A DNA stretch of 64,000 bases from Echinometra lucunter (GCA_029962745.1 CM057153.1:38102307-38166306), one strand, 5' to 3'; positions 34,401 to 44,957 are shown, numbered from the stretch's first letter. A program made the numbers and translations. Notes: generated by a model from the sequence alone, not told the origin.

Positions 34401-35053
34401 CACCCATTTTGGCTGGAAACAAACTTTAGAGCAAAATAAGAAAATATGAATTTTAAAGCAAGGAGTTCGATCGATTTTACAAATAGGTTTACCATTATCA
34501 AGAAATCATATCATGAGTAGTGTAAAGATTTCTATAAGGGCTCAGTGATGCCTCCCAAATAAGAACTTATAATATAGAATATAAAATCATAGATTTTTCT
34601 GTGTCCAAGAACTAAGTCTAATATTTTTGGATATCGAGGAACTTGTCACAATTCAACTATATTCTTGATTTTATCATTATTCCATGATTTTACATTTATG
34701 GACTGAGCACATACCTGATGTTTCATAACAATGAAGTTCTAGACTGAAACCTTTGTCAGAATCCCTACCATCCGACTGAAAATTGATGTGAAGAGATGAT
34801 CCTATTGAGAGGAATGGCGAAAATGTTTTCAGTGATCCTGAATAGTTACGGCTGCTGAAGCTTCTCATAGGATCCTGTATTCTCAAAATGTCATCTCCTC
34901 GCTCAGTACTGAATTCTCTAAAGACTACGGCGATTCCCTTGTATGCTGGTGCTGTGATATTCCACGTGATATTCGCGTTGATGTTATATCTGTCTGGGTA
35001 ATTGGGGGATTGCAGCATCCTTATCTCATTGCATGCCAGGCCTATGTTTCCCC
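24363..35053 (-). CDS. Receptor copy B: CUB/SRCR-like/WSC/CCP/TM protein with tyrosine-motif tail (signal exon not found)
   Basis: This is a gene-level entry on the minus strand. Best-supported exons in gene order: 35053-34715 (CUB), 33720-33493 (SRCR-like), 30688-30419 (WSC), 29256-29029 (CCP), 26348-26201 (TM), 25482-24363 (tail). All have AG/GT borders; extracellular exons are phase 1-1 and the TM-tail junction is phase 2, as in copy A, so the chain is open throughout. It is the paralogue of copy A in convergent orientation, with about 90% identity over the tail (some 36 differences in 368 residues). It lacks the transposons that fill the introns of A, so the gene is half as long, but has its own small hAT MITE and a rebuilt TM exon. 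No signal-peptide exon was recognised above 35,053. Function as for copy A: likely cell-surface signalling receptor, ligand unknown. Confidence 0.8.
25699..25706 (-). other. Empty target site of the 2-kb hAT-like element
   Basis: GCCATAAA on the minus strand, in sequence that matches both flanks of the element in copy A. It is the undivided form of the 8-bp target duplication there. Confidence 0.85.
26201..26348 (-). CDS. Copy B exon: transmembrane helix made by a trinucleotide repeat
   Basis: The acceptor CATATTCCAG is homologous to that of copy A and the donor is AAGAG|GTATGC; 148 bp, phase 1 in, phase 2 out. It encodes a Pro, then 29 mostly Val/Leu/Ile residues (LVVVLIVVVVL, FAVVVLIVIV, one Asn, LIVVLLA) followed by KDDCVVWFRK. 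The DNA is a GTC/CTC/ATC repeat; read on the plus strand it looks like an Asp/Glu-rich protein, which is a shadow. The exon is 69 bp longer than in copy A, exactly 23 codons, so the frame is kept. A 29-residue helix is long, and the embedded Asn is unusual. Confidence 0.8.
27070..27352. mobile_element. hAT MITE in copy B
   Basis: 283 bp with ends CAGTGGCGTAGCTAGG and CTTGGCTACGCAAGTG, flanked by a perfect 8-bp direct repeat CACTCCCA (27062-27069 and 27353-27360). It lies in the CCP-TM intron of copy B. Internal sequence has a GTGAGCATGCGAAGCG segment and a poly-C tract near the right end. Confidence 0.88.
29029..29256 (-). CDS. Copy B exon: CCP/sushi domain
   Basis: The acceptor is CACTATAG and the donor is AGGAG|GTGTGT; 228 bp, phase 1-1. 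Same four-cysteine CCP module as copy A (FCEHPGDVAHG, LTLTCEPGY, TIECIP, EIPHC). It is 12 bases longer than in A, an exact multiple of three, with the extra residues mainly at the C-terminal stalk (QPTMPTG). Confidence 0.85.
30419..30688 (-). CDS. Copy B exon: WSC domain
   Basis: The acceptor is TTTCCCCTCAG and the donor is AATG|GTATGA; 270 bp, phase 1-1. WSC cysteine pattern intact: FGYRGCF, ECLHTCSE, DGCYCLN, CILECDS, GTQCPP. One codon shorter than copy A in the TFR loop. An open frame continues past the donor in B but not in A; because the donor is shared this is intron in both. Confidence 0.85.
31834..31894 (-). CDS. Possible 61-bp exon of copy B
   Basis: Counterpart of 7869-7929: same acceptor and GTAAGT donor, same length, open in phase 0 (QCALRL to LNCF). 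Phase 0 at its start does not match the exon upstream, so use is uncertain. Confidence 0.35.
32170..33225. other. Segment of copy B with no match in copy A
   Basis: About 1.05 kb between the SRCR-like exon and the homologous intron part. It replaces roughly 570-6950 of copy A, the block that carries the Ty3 element. On the minus strand 32947-32714 has an open frame (…SFLQQNFRKIAELWRSNKR) that I do not recognise. No repeat ends identified. Confidence 0.4.
33493..33720 (-). CDS. Copy B exon: SRCR-like module
   Basis: The acceptor is AATTGTAG and the donor is GCG|GTAAAT (or AAT|GTAAGT six bases on, also phase 1). 228 bp, phase 1-1. Same incomplete SRCR pattern as copy A: ILEVLN, WLPVCDESW, ISCTQLGFPG, CAKIDC, with N-glycosylation sites NLT and NKS. 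Confidence 0.75.
34715..35053 (-). CDS. Copy B exon: CUB domain
   Basis: The acceptor is TTTTAACAG and the donor is TCAG|GTATGT; 339 bp, phase 1-1, so a complete module on one exon. CUB landmarks: a first Cys (LACNEIRM), LQSPNYPDRY, ITWNITAP, VVFREFSTERGDDILRI, LHINFQSDGRDSDKGFSLEL and a closing HCYE. One cysteine pair is visible; the second pair usual in CUB domains is absent. CUB modules bind proteins and glycans, often with Ca. It is the most N-terminal exon recognised. Confidence 0.85.
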
Positions 35054-36930
35054 CTGTTAAAACATTGAACGTTTGACGAATATTATATCCACACCAATGT
35101 ATAAAAGTTGCATGTATCTATACATTACAGAATTATTATTATCATTTTAATCATTGTTATAGCTGTTAGCAAAATTTAAGCCACAATGCAGACAACAGTG
35201 ACAACATTAGATATCATGTCCATCCTCTGTCTCACATTTTCACACAATATCATTTTAAACCAAGCTATCACACTATAGCCGAATTGAAGAAAATATGTGG
35301 AATATATTTTGATTGCATAAACACGCTGTGGAAAACTTTCCATTTTTACCGTATGCCCATGTCGTTTGAGATAAGATTCCAAAGTAAATGATTAAATCCA
35401 AATATAATCCTATTTCCATGATTTCTCAGTAGGTGTAGTCGTCACGCGGTGATTTTAGAATACTGCTATACTTCCTTGTACAACTAGCAATAACAGGTCT
35501 TTAGTGTAAGGTTGTTCTTCATGTAAATCGATACTGGAAGAGGCGGAGCGATTGTGAAAGAACACACCTCCCTCTTTCAATCTCTCTTTATGTTCATGAT
35601 TTGTCTATCTATAACTGATTATATTCTTTCTTAGATCTTGATTATGAGGCATAAACCTATAACGAAATCGACAATAATGATGTAGATGTCAAATGAATAT
35701 GTTTGTTTTCTACAATTTATGTGCGTGGTTTTGAATCAAATATCAAATCATGTACATGATTAACATGATGCAAGACGTGAATTTTAAAAGTAAAATACAT
35801 CGGAACACCGACCAAATCTGGCATTTAGTCAAACTGTTTTGTCTGTGAAATTTTGATTGCCATACAAGTAACAAATTTCTAAATTTGAAAGTGTGTGCGT
35901 GTTTGTGTATGTGTTTATTCGTGTTTATACAATTTAATTACCTCTTATTATGTAGCCTATATTATATCTAAATGTCATATAGTGTCTGTATGCTTGCATT
36001 GGTATTTTATTTTTGTCGTTTTGTCATTGTAGTGTAACTATATTGATTGTTATACTTATGTATTTATGTTTCCAAATTTGTAAACTGATCCTTTCAGCTT
36101 TCTGCTGATCAGTCATTTTATATACCAATGAATAAATAAACAAATGGAATTATAAATATTTTGTTTTGGAAAGTACTCTGTAAAAAAAAACTCTTGCCTT
36201 GGCAATAGTCATTTTTACTGCTTTCCGAAGCCCAAACACTTCTATTGGTAATATTTTCAAAAGTTGTTTTAGGATTACCATTAGCAATATGGCCCCTTAA
36301 GCCTCCATTTCCGGTACATACCTGATACCAAAACTATGCATCTGTTACAGTCATTCAAAATAATTAAGTCACAAGATGGCGTTATTTATTTTATGACACA
36401 TTTAAAACATCTCTGGCTTTCTCCTTTTCTTGTCTGCTTTCTATATTGTTGTTGTTGTTTAGGTTTTAATTGTTGCTGCAGATGTTATTTTTGTTTCCTT
36501 ATTAGTTTTGCTTTGTTTAGTTCCAAGGGACTTTTTTTTCTCCCTTATGCATTTTATATTCTCAAAATGCATTTTCAAACATCAATCAAGGCAAGTATCT
36601 CATTTTCTAGATAATGACGGTATCCAGGTATCTGTTCGGTTTTACAAAAACGACATGTGGTGTAAAAGTGTAATTCCCAGTCACTTCAGGAGAGCGTGAA
36701 ATTTGAATCTGAATTTACTTACATTACTGGGCAAAATTTAGAGATAACTGTAGATGAGATTAATTCATTTAACTATTTTATTTCCAGTATGCAACTTGTG
36801 CATAAACGTGTACAGACAACTTAAGTGTCAAATTGACCACTACATAAATAATTCACTGAATTCATTTTTCTTAAATAACATATCATATTATTTAACTCAG
36901 AAAAAGCTAATAAGTCTGGGCGTGAGTACA
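35054..36930. other. Upstream of copy B, no gene recognised
   Basis: AT-rich, with short T and GT-rich stretches. The promoter and signal-peptide exon of copy B should lie here or beyond, but no convincing exon or TATA context was found. Confidence 0.45.
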
Positions 36931-36932
36931 AG

Positions 36933-36983
<51 letters not shown>
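36933..36983. repeat. (TA)n microsatellite
   Basis: TA repeat with one TG interruption; it abuts the inverted-repeat element that carries the tRNA. Further TA/TG runs lie at 37216-37264 and 37285-37326. Confidence 0.95.
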
Positions 36984-37161
36984 TGTGAGACAATTGATTT
37001 TGAGTCGCCGAAACCACTGGCCCGTCTCCGTGGTCTAGTGGTTAAGGCATTGGCGTTCATAGCCAAAGGCCCGGGTTCGATTCCCGGCGGAGACATTTTT
37101 TCAACCTTTGCAAAAATTTCCAAAATGGTAGGACAGCTATTATTCTCTCAATTGTCTCACA
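36984..37161. mobile_element. Small inverted-repeat element carrying a tRNA gene
   Basis: TGTGAGACAATTGA at 36984-36997 is repeated as its exact complement TCAATTGTCTCACA at 37148-37161, a 14-bp perfect inverted repeat 178 bp end to end. The tRNA sits between. The left end adjoins a TA microsatellite, so a TA target is possible but cannot be proven. Confidence 0.65.
37024..37095 (+). tRNA. tRNA with anticodon TCA (Glu-like body)
   Basis: 72 nt. The acceptor stem GTCTCCG/CGGAGAC pairs at all seven positions, the anticodon stem TTGGC/GCCAA at five, the T stem CCGGG/CCCGG at five; the D arm is GTCTAGTGGTTAAGGC. A box and B box (GGGTTCGATTCCC) are intact and a T6 run follows directly (37096-37101), a Pol III terminator. 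The seven-base anticodon loop GTTCATA puts TCA (37057-37059) at positions 34-36, which would read UGA. The body resembles tRNA-Glu. It is far too short for tRNA-Sec. It may be a real suppressor-type tRNA, or a transposed copy whose loop has drifted. Confidence 0.7.
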
Positions 37162-37212
37162 TGTACTTATTTCCATGAGAGTTGCCAAAGCTGTTGTATA
37201 TGTTACCTGATC

Positions 37213-37265
<53 letters not shown>

Positions 37266-37280
37266 ATACTGAAAGAAATG

Positions 37281-37326
<46 letters not shown>

Positions 37327-37332
<6 letters not shown>

Positions 37333-39660
37333 CGGCCTAGACAGCAATACAATAAGGAGAAGAAAAACTCAAGAATACAGATAAGATATTGTAAAGAGAA
37401 AGTGTGGCCCTCTTACATTAAAAAAATGCGATTGAATGCAACTTTGAAAATCAAACATAAGTTCACAATACTCAGTCCTGATTTGTTGAAAATCAAGGTG
37501 CTTTTAATTCTGAGTTGCGTTAAATCGCAAGTGTTAAGCAAGAGGGCCCCGAAACCCTACCTCCTTTATTCCTGCACCATTCGCTAGCGAATTTTTTTTT
37601 ATTGAAAAATGATGAAAGGAAGCTTTAAGACAGTGATTGTGATAATTAGAAAATCAAATTTCCAATTTGCGTACCATGCGATACAATAGCAGAATCCATG
37701 TACTGGGATTCAAATCTTAATCCTGAAAAGTTTCGTTTCAATTAATTCAAATGCACACCCTTGCTGGTCTTTGCAACCTTGCTGGGCCCTTGCACTTGTT
37801 GGGTGTCCGAAGGGAATGTGATGATGGCCTTTGTTGTGAATTCTTAATCTTTTTTTCTGCTTTAATCGTACCGTCTGCATGTACTTTCATTCAATCTACC
37901 ATTTTCACAAAAGTACAACAAACTGTTAACGTGCTGGGGTGTAGAGAAAAACTTTTATTTCACCTTATTTTCATTTCAATGAGTTACTTATTGAACACAT
38001 CAATATTTGGGGTCACTAATTTCATTTTTGAAAAAAGTTGCGAGAGAATTCTCAGGTAAATATGTATGTGTGACTGAAGCAAAGAATACATCCATTCTAC
38101 AACCTTTAATTAGATCTATTTATATCTAACACACTACTGAACTTGGTATTATATATAGCCATTCAATTGAGTTCATTTTTAAATGAAATAAGATTTTTTT
38201 AAAAAGGTATGTTGATTTTTTAAATTTAAAAATAACACTCTAAATTGTATATACAAATAATGTAGGAGAGAATCAACAGCTATTGGGGAATCGATAAACA
38301 TGATAAAGGAATGAATGAATGATTTTATTTCTATTTACATGGAGAATGGTTGATTTTTTTAAATCTAATTTCAAATGCATTTGTTGTATGCCAAGAGAAT
38401 AGTCGAAAATCTCTATTAACACTTGAGAGTGAGACACTCTTGTACTACAAAATTCTCAAATAAGTATCTAAGCAAGGGGGGGGGGGGGTAATATTGTGCC
38501 CCTTGCCTCCCCGGCCTGATCCCCAGTAGTTTTTTAATATTTATGTACTTTATGATTTCTTTAAAAAATATGATACAACAAATGGTCATATAGTTCCTTA
38601 ATATAATCATATGAACTGACCAAAATCACTGAAAATTTATATTGGAAAAGTCCAATTACTCCCATTCTTATCATGAAAAATCAAAAATTCTTTCTAGGCT
38701 TAAAACAAGACTTTGAAATGCGATTGTGCAATGTGCTTTGCAGTATGAATCACAACAATAAGACAATGTTTCTTCGGCCTACTCAAAAGAAGATTTGAAG
38801 AAAACATGATGTAGGATGTGGTTGCAATCAATAACTACCAGGACTGACAACGATGGAAAATGAATCGACATTGTGTAATATTTTGGCTTTATGTAGTATG
38901 TTCCAAAATGAATAGTTATCGTTTTAAATTCACATGTCCACTAAGATTTAATGAGACGATATCAAATTCTGAACTCTCCCGTGCTGAAGATATGCTGTTC
39001 TCAAGGAAAAATATATAACGCCAACAACATCGATGTGTGCAATGCTTTTGCACTTTCTGTTCTCGCTTTTTTTTAGTAACACCTACCTTACTAAAATTCG
39101 AATAAAAATCATACAACATGCCAGGTTAATTTTTGTTACGCAAGCATCTTTGATATTCCTTCCATCTTTTTCACCCTTTCTTCTTCATATTTTTCTATGT
39201 CAGGAAAGCGAAGAAAGTCAAAATCAAAGTCTTATTGTTAAAAATAGTTGGACACGGCTCTGAAACGTGGGATAGACCTTTTCACCAGTTCACCGGAGTA
39301 GTGAGGGTAGAAAGTTTCACCATGCAACAAGGTAAAAATGTCTTCAAATTTTGGTTTGCCCTTTGTCACTCGAAAGTTGCTGAAAGTCACATGAGGAATT
39401 TCTGAAATACTCCGGAAAGTGATCTGTTTAGTGTATGGAGACGTATGGGATCTTATTCTGTATCATGTTACCTGTCATGTGAGAGGTAGGATCGTTTTCA
39501 TCATGGATATATTCTAGTTACATGACGTGTTCTGTAGTGCCTTCATATATGTGGGAAAATTTTATTCCAGCAGACATTTTTTTCACCTTTTACCAAGAGA
39601 ATTTAAGGAAAGAGTCATTTTCTTCGTCATAACAAGGAAAAGCGTTGAAAAATGTTGTTA
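37327..39660. other. Intergenic, no gene recognised
   Basis: AT-rich with scattered short open frames on both strands, none with a family pattern or splice context. A G13 tract near 38,476 with CCCCTTGCCTCCCC beside it resembles the edge of the hAT-type repeats but no second end was found. Confidence 0.45.
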
Positions 39661-39678
39661 TCCGTTATCGTCCAAATA

Positions 39679-40970
39679 TCAAGGAAGGCGTACTTTGCAG
39701 CGCTTCAAATCACACGCCCAACGATCAAGGAGCAGGTAATGTCGAAATCTGCGGCGATAGTGCACGTTAGTGGCAGCGTATATGAACGGATTTAGCAAGG
39801 CATTACACCACACGAGTAAATTCGTGATCTCCCAGCAAAGAATCGACGCGCAGTTGTCACCAAAACGGCATACATAACGGTTGTTACTTGGATATAGGCA
39901 GCCAGCAGATCAAGAAACACCCCACTAGGACTGCAAGGACTACAGCGACTTTCCGATGTCTTGCGAATGTCCGTTCTCTAGACTCAGAACTGTAGATCGT
40001 GACACTGTTGATAGGTAGGTAGGTGGTCATTTCGATGGTGTTCACTGCCTTCAGCAACAACATTTACGGCATCGTAAGATCCATGGTTGTCAAAGACTGC
40101 AGAACGACCGTCGTTGGGTGGGCATGATGAGTGGTTCGTTTGTTCCTGGTTTCTCGACACAGATAGGGGCCTTTGGTTGGTCGAAGGACCCGGACCTACA
40201 ACACCTTTTGATCTCCGTTTGATATTGGCATATACAGCTGTATTCAAAACGAGTAGGACTGTGAGCGGAATGAAGAACTCTATTACATTCGCGATTACTG
40301 TTCCACCAAGACTGAATGTGAATTCCATTTCACAATTATTAGCATAGTTCACGTGCTGATGTCCAGTAATGGAACTCCATGCGAACGCAAGGAAGGTGTA
40401 CCAAGTAAAAACGACAGTCCATGTGACACAGAGGATCAATGCCAATCGTTTCTTGGTCTGAAATGTCTGATACTGCACTCACATAATCAATAGACAGTAA
40501 CGGTCCCAACTGATCAACACCATGGTTAAAACAGACACCACGCTCACCGTGTAATCAGCTATCAACCATACCTTGCAAAACACCTCACCATATGACCAGC
40601 GATCTTTGATTAACCATGCCAGGTTAACAGGCCACATGAAGGCTCCTACGATGAAATCAGTGATGGCCAGGTTGAGGATAAAGGTATTAGTCACATTAGC
40701 TTGGATGCATTGACTCTGGTAGTAAGCAACAATCGCCATGACATTACCAACGATGGTGATAGAACTGACGACTGAAACCACCAAGGGAACTATTGCAAGC
40801 CAAGCGGTTGAATAAGGATATTCATAATTGTATTCGTATGAATAATTATAATCAGTTGAATTATTATCATCAACAGAAAAAATTGCTACCAGTTGAATAA
40901 CTACTCGTCGAGCCTTCCATCGCTCACATAACTCAAAAAAGAAGCTCAAGAAGAAATCTAATGGCGACAA
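39679..40970 (-). pseudogene. Aminergic (histamine H3-like) GPCR pseudogene
   Basis: Read on the minus strand, most of a rhodopsin-family receptor is visible. TM1 has IVGNVMAIVAYY; TM2 has NLAITDFIVGAFMWPVNLAW; TM3 has CKVWLIADYT (the Asp typical of amine receptors) and ISWDRY; TM5 ends NIKRRSKG; TM6 has FLICWLP; TM7 has NALLNPFIY (NPxxY). The N-terminus carries NNST and NYS glycosylation sites. Breaks: an in-frame TGA at 40481-40479 in the loop after DRY; a frame change near 40,020 in the third intracellular loop; another near 39,890 between TM6 and TM7. The last part then runs to a TGA at 39681-39679. The overall pattern is closest to histamine H3-like receptors, with muscarinic as the alternative. 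Single-exon, so a retrocopy or intronless family member. Confidence 0.85.
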
Positions 40971-41208
40971 AGTTTGATAAAATCGTTGTAATCATTCAAT
41001 AACATTTTAAAACGCTGGTATGCCAAGTTTAATCGTATAAGGACAAATAAAGATCGAAAACAACTTTTAGGCTGGATTTGTTGTCTTTGAGAAAAAAAAA
41101 TATATGCAAACAGTCGCTATAATATGCCTACATTCGATGACTTGCAAGAAAGACCTCTTGTATGCGTTCTCGTCAGTGCTTCGTGATCTACCTCTGATAT
41201 CTGAGAGT

Positions 41209-43065
41209 CAGGGCTGCCAACACTCACGCATTGAGCGTGAGACTCACTCATTTCACCCATTTCTCACGCTCTCACGCTAATCATGAAATTTCTCACGCAC
41301 GAATCTGAAATAACTAAATATAATAATAAAAAATGATAGATTTCAATAAAATGGCGACCAATTCAAGAATTTAAGAAGCACTGAAAAACTTGTGAAAGTT
41401 TTCCCGCCTTTTGTCAAAAGCTGTGAAAGTTTTCCCGCCTTTTGTTGAAAGCCCTCGATCTCATTTCGAGCGCCTGCGTATGTAAGATCCATAGGGATTA
41501 TAGGATCTCTATCATGTATGTGGTAAGATCTGATCCGGGCCTAGCAGGGCTAGGCTATATTATATGTATCGCTACCCTGACCAGGGTGACCAGACGTCCC
41601 GGATTTTAAGGGACAGTCCCGTATTTGATCCATTTGTCCCGCGTCCCGTACGACCCTCCCCGGGACGCCGTTTTGTCCCGTATTTCAAACTTACTGTTGA
41701 AATAATGGAATATTTAGCCCAAAGTAGATAATTTCGATGTACTTTATTCATAAAATGATCCTGCAGAAGTATATAATTTCAATATTTTTTGCTCGCTCGC
41801 TTCGCTCGCTCGTTTAGATTTGATTATTCATTACCTGCACAAACATAATACCCCTCCTCACGAGCTGGGTATTAACTTCAATCAAGATCCATATGAATGG
41901 CTTGGCATCTTCAGCGCCAATTATGAGAACAATTTAACAATTTTGAAGCGATCCTTTATTCTTTTATTAGAAAAGGTGGAGACGAAAATCTGAAAACCAC
42001 TGAAGTGTAACATCACTGTTCCAACTTTAGTATCTATTTTCTCAAGAAGAGGCCAACCGATGAATGGCAAAGCAAAAAGCGAGGTAATAAGCTAAAAATT
42101 TTGCACCCTTTCCCTCTTCTGTCCATGTTGGCCTACTTCCGTGAACATTCTGATCTGCACCTTGGAACTTTAAGTGCCCAGGATGCATTTTTTGTCAACC
42201 AACCTAATAGAGAAGTATATTGAAAATATCGTTTTATCATTTATAACCTTACCAAATACTGGCGTAAGTTGCAATACGAGTCCAGTGTTGTTTTCATTAT
42301 CTACAAATTTACTTTAACCATAAATCTATCAACGAACACGGCCTCCTCATTCATTTGAAAAAGAATACAAGACTGTGTCACTGTGGATCTACATAAAACA
42401 CCTCATCCATGGGAAGAGGTGCAGAAATTAGAATCAGTATAATTACCCTTCTCATAATGGGATTCCGCTGAATACACTAGTTTTGTTTGGCGTCAACTTT
42501 TAGACGGATGCCAGTGAAGATGATTCTCATAATTTTTGCTCGCTCGCTGCGCTCGCTCGCAATTATCCTTAATATTTTGCCTTGTGCTCTGGAGTCGAGG
42601 CCCAACAAAGTCCCGTATTTCAGTATCGCAAATCTGGTCACCCTGACCCTAACATGACCGGCCCGTGCACATAATGACAATGTTTGGATGCTTGCTTGTT
42701 GCATCTTCCCATCATCTGCACCCAAGAGTACCTACATCCAAACCTGGGTCAAACAGAGAAGGAAACCAAATAAAGACATGATTGGCATTACAACAAGTGG
42801 GTATTCCATGTTTATCACTTTCTTTGCATGTAAAATTGTATATTTTTTCTCTTCATAATGCCTTTAGGTATATGTTAAAATACTCTATAAAGTATGCACC
42901 AGATCTTGAAAAATAAAAAAAGCTCCACACCGTAGGAGGGGGGTCGCCCCCCACACCCTCCCCCACTCCCTCGCTTCGCTCGGTGGGGATTGGTCGCTTC
43001 GTTCCCTCGCAATTCGCTTCTCGTATAATCTCACTCTCAACCATTATCCAATGTTGGCAGCACTG
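41209..43065. mobile_element. hAT-like element, outer member of a nest
   Basis: Ends CAGGGCTGCCAACA and TGTTGGCAGCACTG are inverted repeats with one mismatch; GAGAGT flanks both sides, part of an expected 8-bp duplication. A second element (41582-42645) is inserted in it. The right part holds CGCTTCGCTCGG-type motifs and G/C runs. No transposase is seen. Confidence 0.7.
41582..42645. mobile_element. hAT-like element, inner member of the nest
   Basis: Ends CAGGGTGACCAGA and TCTGGTCACCCTG are perfect inverted repeats, followed by GTCCCGGAT-type subterminal sequence. Flanking 8-mers ACCCTGAC (41574-41581) and ACCCTAAC (42646-42653) match at seven of eight. GCTCGC-type motifs lie at 41791 and 42539. 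Short relics of coding sequence may exist inside but no frame is intact. Confidence 0.85.
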
Positions 43066-43353
43066 GAGAGTGAGTCTGATTAATTTCGAAGGAGATGCTC
43101 GTACTTTGCCCGTTATCATAATAAGGGTGTAGCTATCTAATCATGCTTAATATTAGCAATATCTCTAATTGGTAGGATATGTGAGACGGGGTTATGCAAA
43201 CTCCGAAAGGCCTCGAATGGCACAGCTAGCCGGGAGAAGCTATGAAATAAACCTTCCATAAATGCAAGATGAAATGAATCAATGCCGGCTAAATATATTG
43301 ATGGTTCGTCTCAACAGCTACAACTAAAATATAGTGGCTTAAATATCTGGCCA

Positions 43354-44787
43354 CAGAGGCGTCGATCCTGGGGGGGGGGGGGGGGGGGGGGGGTGGGGGG
43401 GGGGGGAGGGGGGGGCAGTTGCCCCCCCCCCCCCCCAAGAAAATTTCGGGGGGCAAAGATATCTTTGCCCCCCCCCCCCCCCGCCCCCAATAATTTTCAA
43501 CCAAAAAAAAAAAAGAAAAAAGGAAAAAGAAAGAAGAAAGAGAAAAGAAAGGAAAAGGAAGGAAGGAAGTGAAATGAAAGCGTAAAACAAGAAAAAAAGA
43601 AAGAAAATGGGACACTGGGAAGCGCTCGCTCGCTTCGTTCGCTCGCATTTATTGTATCTTAACCTTTGCCGATGATAATTACTATTCTCATGAAAGGAAA
43701 TCGGTTTGCGTCCTGTGTTTCTATTTAATGTTATACTGTTCTTCTACTCATAGGAAGTAATATAACCAAACAAGATATCACTCCTAGAAATCGAGCGGCC
43801 AGTTGACCTAAAAATAAATAAAATTTCAGGAGATAACGGCCTGGATAAAAAAACCCCGCAAAACAAAAACATATTTTTCATTAACTCGCTCGCTACTCTC
43901 GCTGGTAAAAGCTAGATACAAGATGATTTCGGGCAGTAAGTAGCTTATTATAGCAGCGATATTTCAGAGTATCAGTATATATGGGCAGCAAGGTGGTTGA
44001 CAAAGATTTTGGGACGAATCCATATAATTTTGCCGGGATCGGTCGTTGACTTTGCTCGCTATAGTAGAAATAGAATAGATTCGGACTGCAAGCGAGGAAA
44101 CTAAAACAGTGTCATATTCGGCACACAGGTGATCGGATGTATTATTTAGATATCATACAGGCATGACAGGTTTATAGTGTATGATGATGATAATGATAAT
44201 AATATTCCGTTCTTGTATAGCGCATATCACATTTTTATCACATTTTTATGATGACGAAATAACACTTCTGTCATATGGAAAAGGGTATATTTTTCCTCGC
44301 TCCCTGCGCTCGCTCGTTTCGTATAATGGTTTTGAAAAGCAAACGAATTCGGTGAGATGAGACCGAATAGATAATGTAGATGTTTCATTGACTCACAGCG
44401 TAATTTTCCGAAGGGTTTACTACATCTACCATGAAAAACGGTGTGTGCTTCCTCGCTCGCTTCGCTCGCTCGTAATATTACAAAACAGAGTGGTTTAGGG
44501 GGTGGGGCAGCAACAATGGACCAGCGATGTGACAAAATAGAGTTCATATCCGGCAGCGAGGTAGCCATATACATATATATCTGGTATCATTTATGCCTAT
44601 ATGATAACTACACTCTTCTTTCATAACAAGAAATTTGTTATTTTATTGCTCGCTTCGCTCGCTCGCAAAATTAAAAAAAAAAGCAGGATGGTTCACATAG
44701 CATATTGCTTAATTTCCCCAATTTGAAAATGCTTCACGTTGATATAGGCCTATGTTTTAAATATACATATATATATATATAAATATA

Positions 44788-44840
<53 letters not shown>

Positions 44841-44841
44841 T

Positions 44842-44872
<31 letters not shown>

Positions 44873-44957
44873 ACAAATAGTAGCCGTGGGTTCATCTCCG
44901 CTTGGTCGTCTTGCCCCCCCCCCCCCCCCCCATCCGGAAAATGGATCGACGCCTCTG
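43354..44957. mobile_element. hAT-like element, 1.6 kb, complete
   Basis: Ends CAGAGGCGTCGATCC and GGATCGACGCCTCTG are perfect 15-bp inverted repeats, flanked by a perfect 8-bp direct repeat TCTGGCCA (43346-43353, 44958-44965). It shares blocks with the 16674-18728 element (for example GAAATCGGTTTGC and TCTTCTACTCATAG near 43,700-43,753) and has the same spaced GCTCGC-type motifs at 43625, 43886, 44296, 44451 and 44649. TA and TG repeats (44766-44871) lie near its right end. Non-autonomous. Confidence 0.9.

Noticed and set aside
35176..35382. Signal-peptide exon of copy B (hydrophobic minus-strand frame)
   Set aside because: No donor site follows the hydrophobic part and the frame ends in a stop before any GT.
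37024..37095. Selenocysteine tRNA
   Set aside because: The anticodon is right but the gene is 72 nt with a short variable loop and a 7-bp acceptor stem; tRNA-Sec is about 90 nt with longer stems.
43282..43648. Gly/Pro/Lys-rich open frames on both strands
   Set aside because: They translate G, C and A tracts at the end of a hAT-like element.
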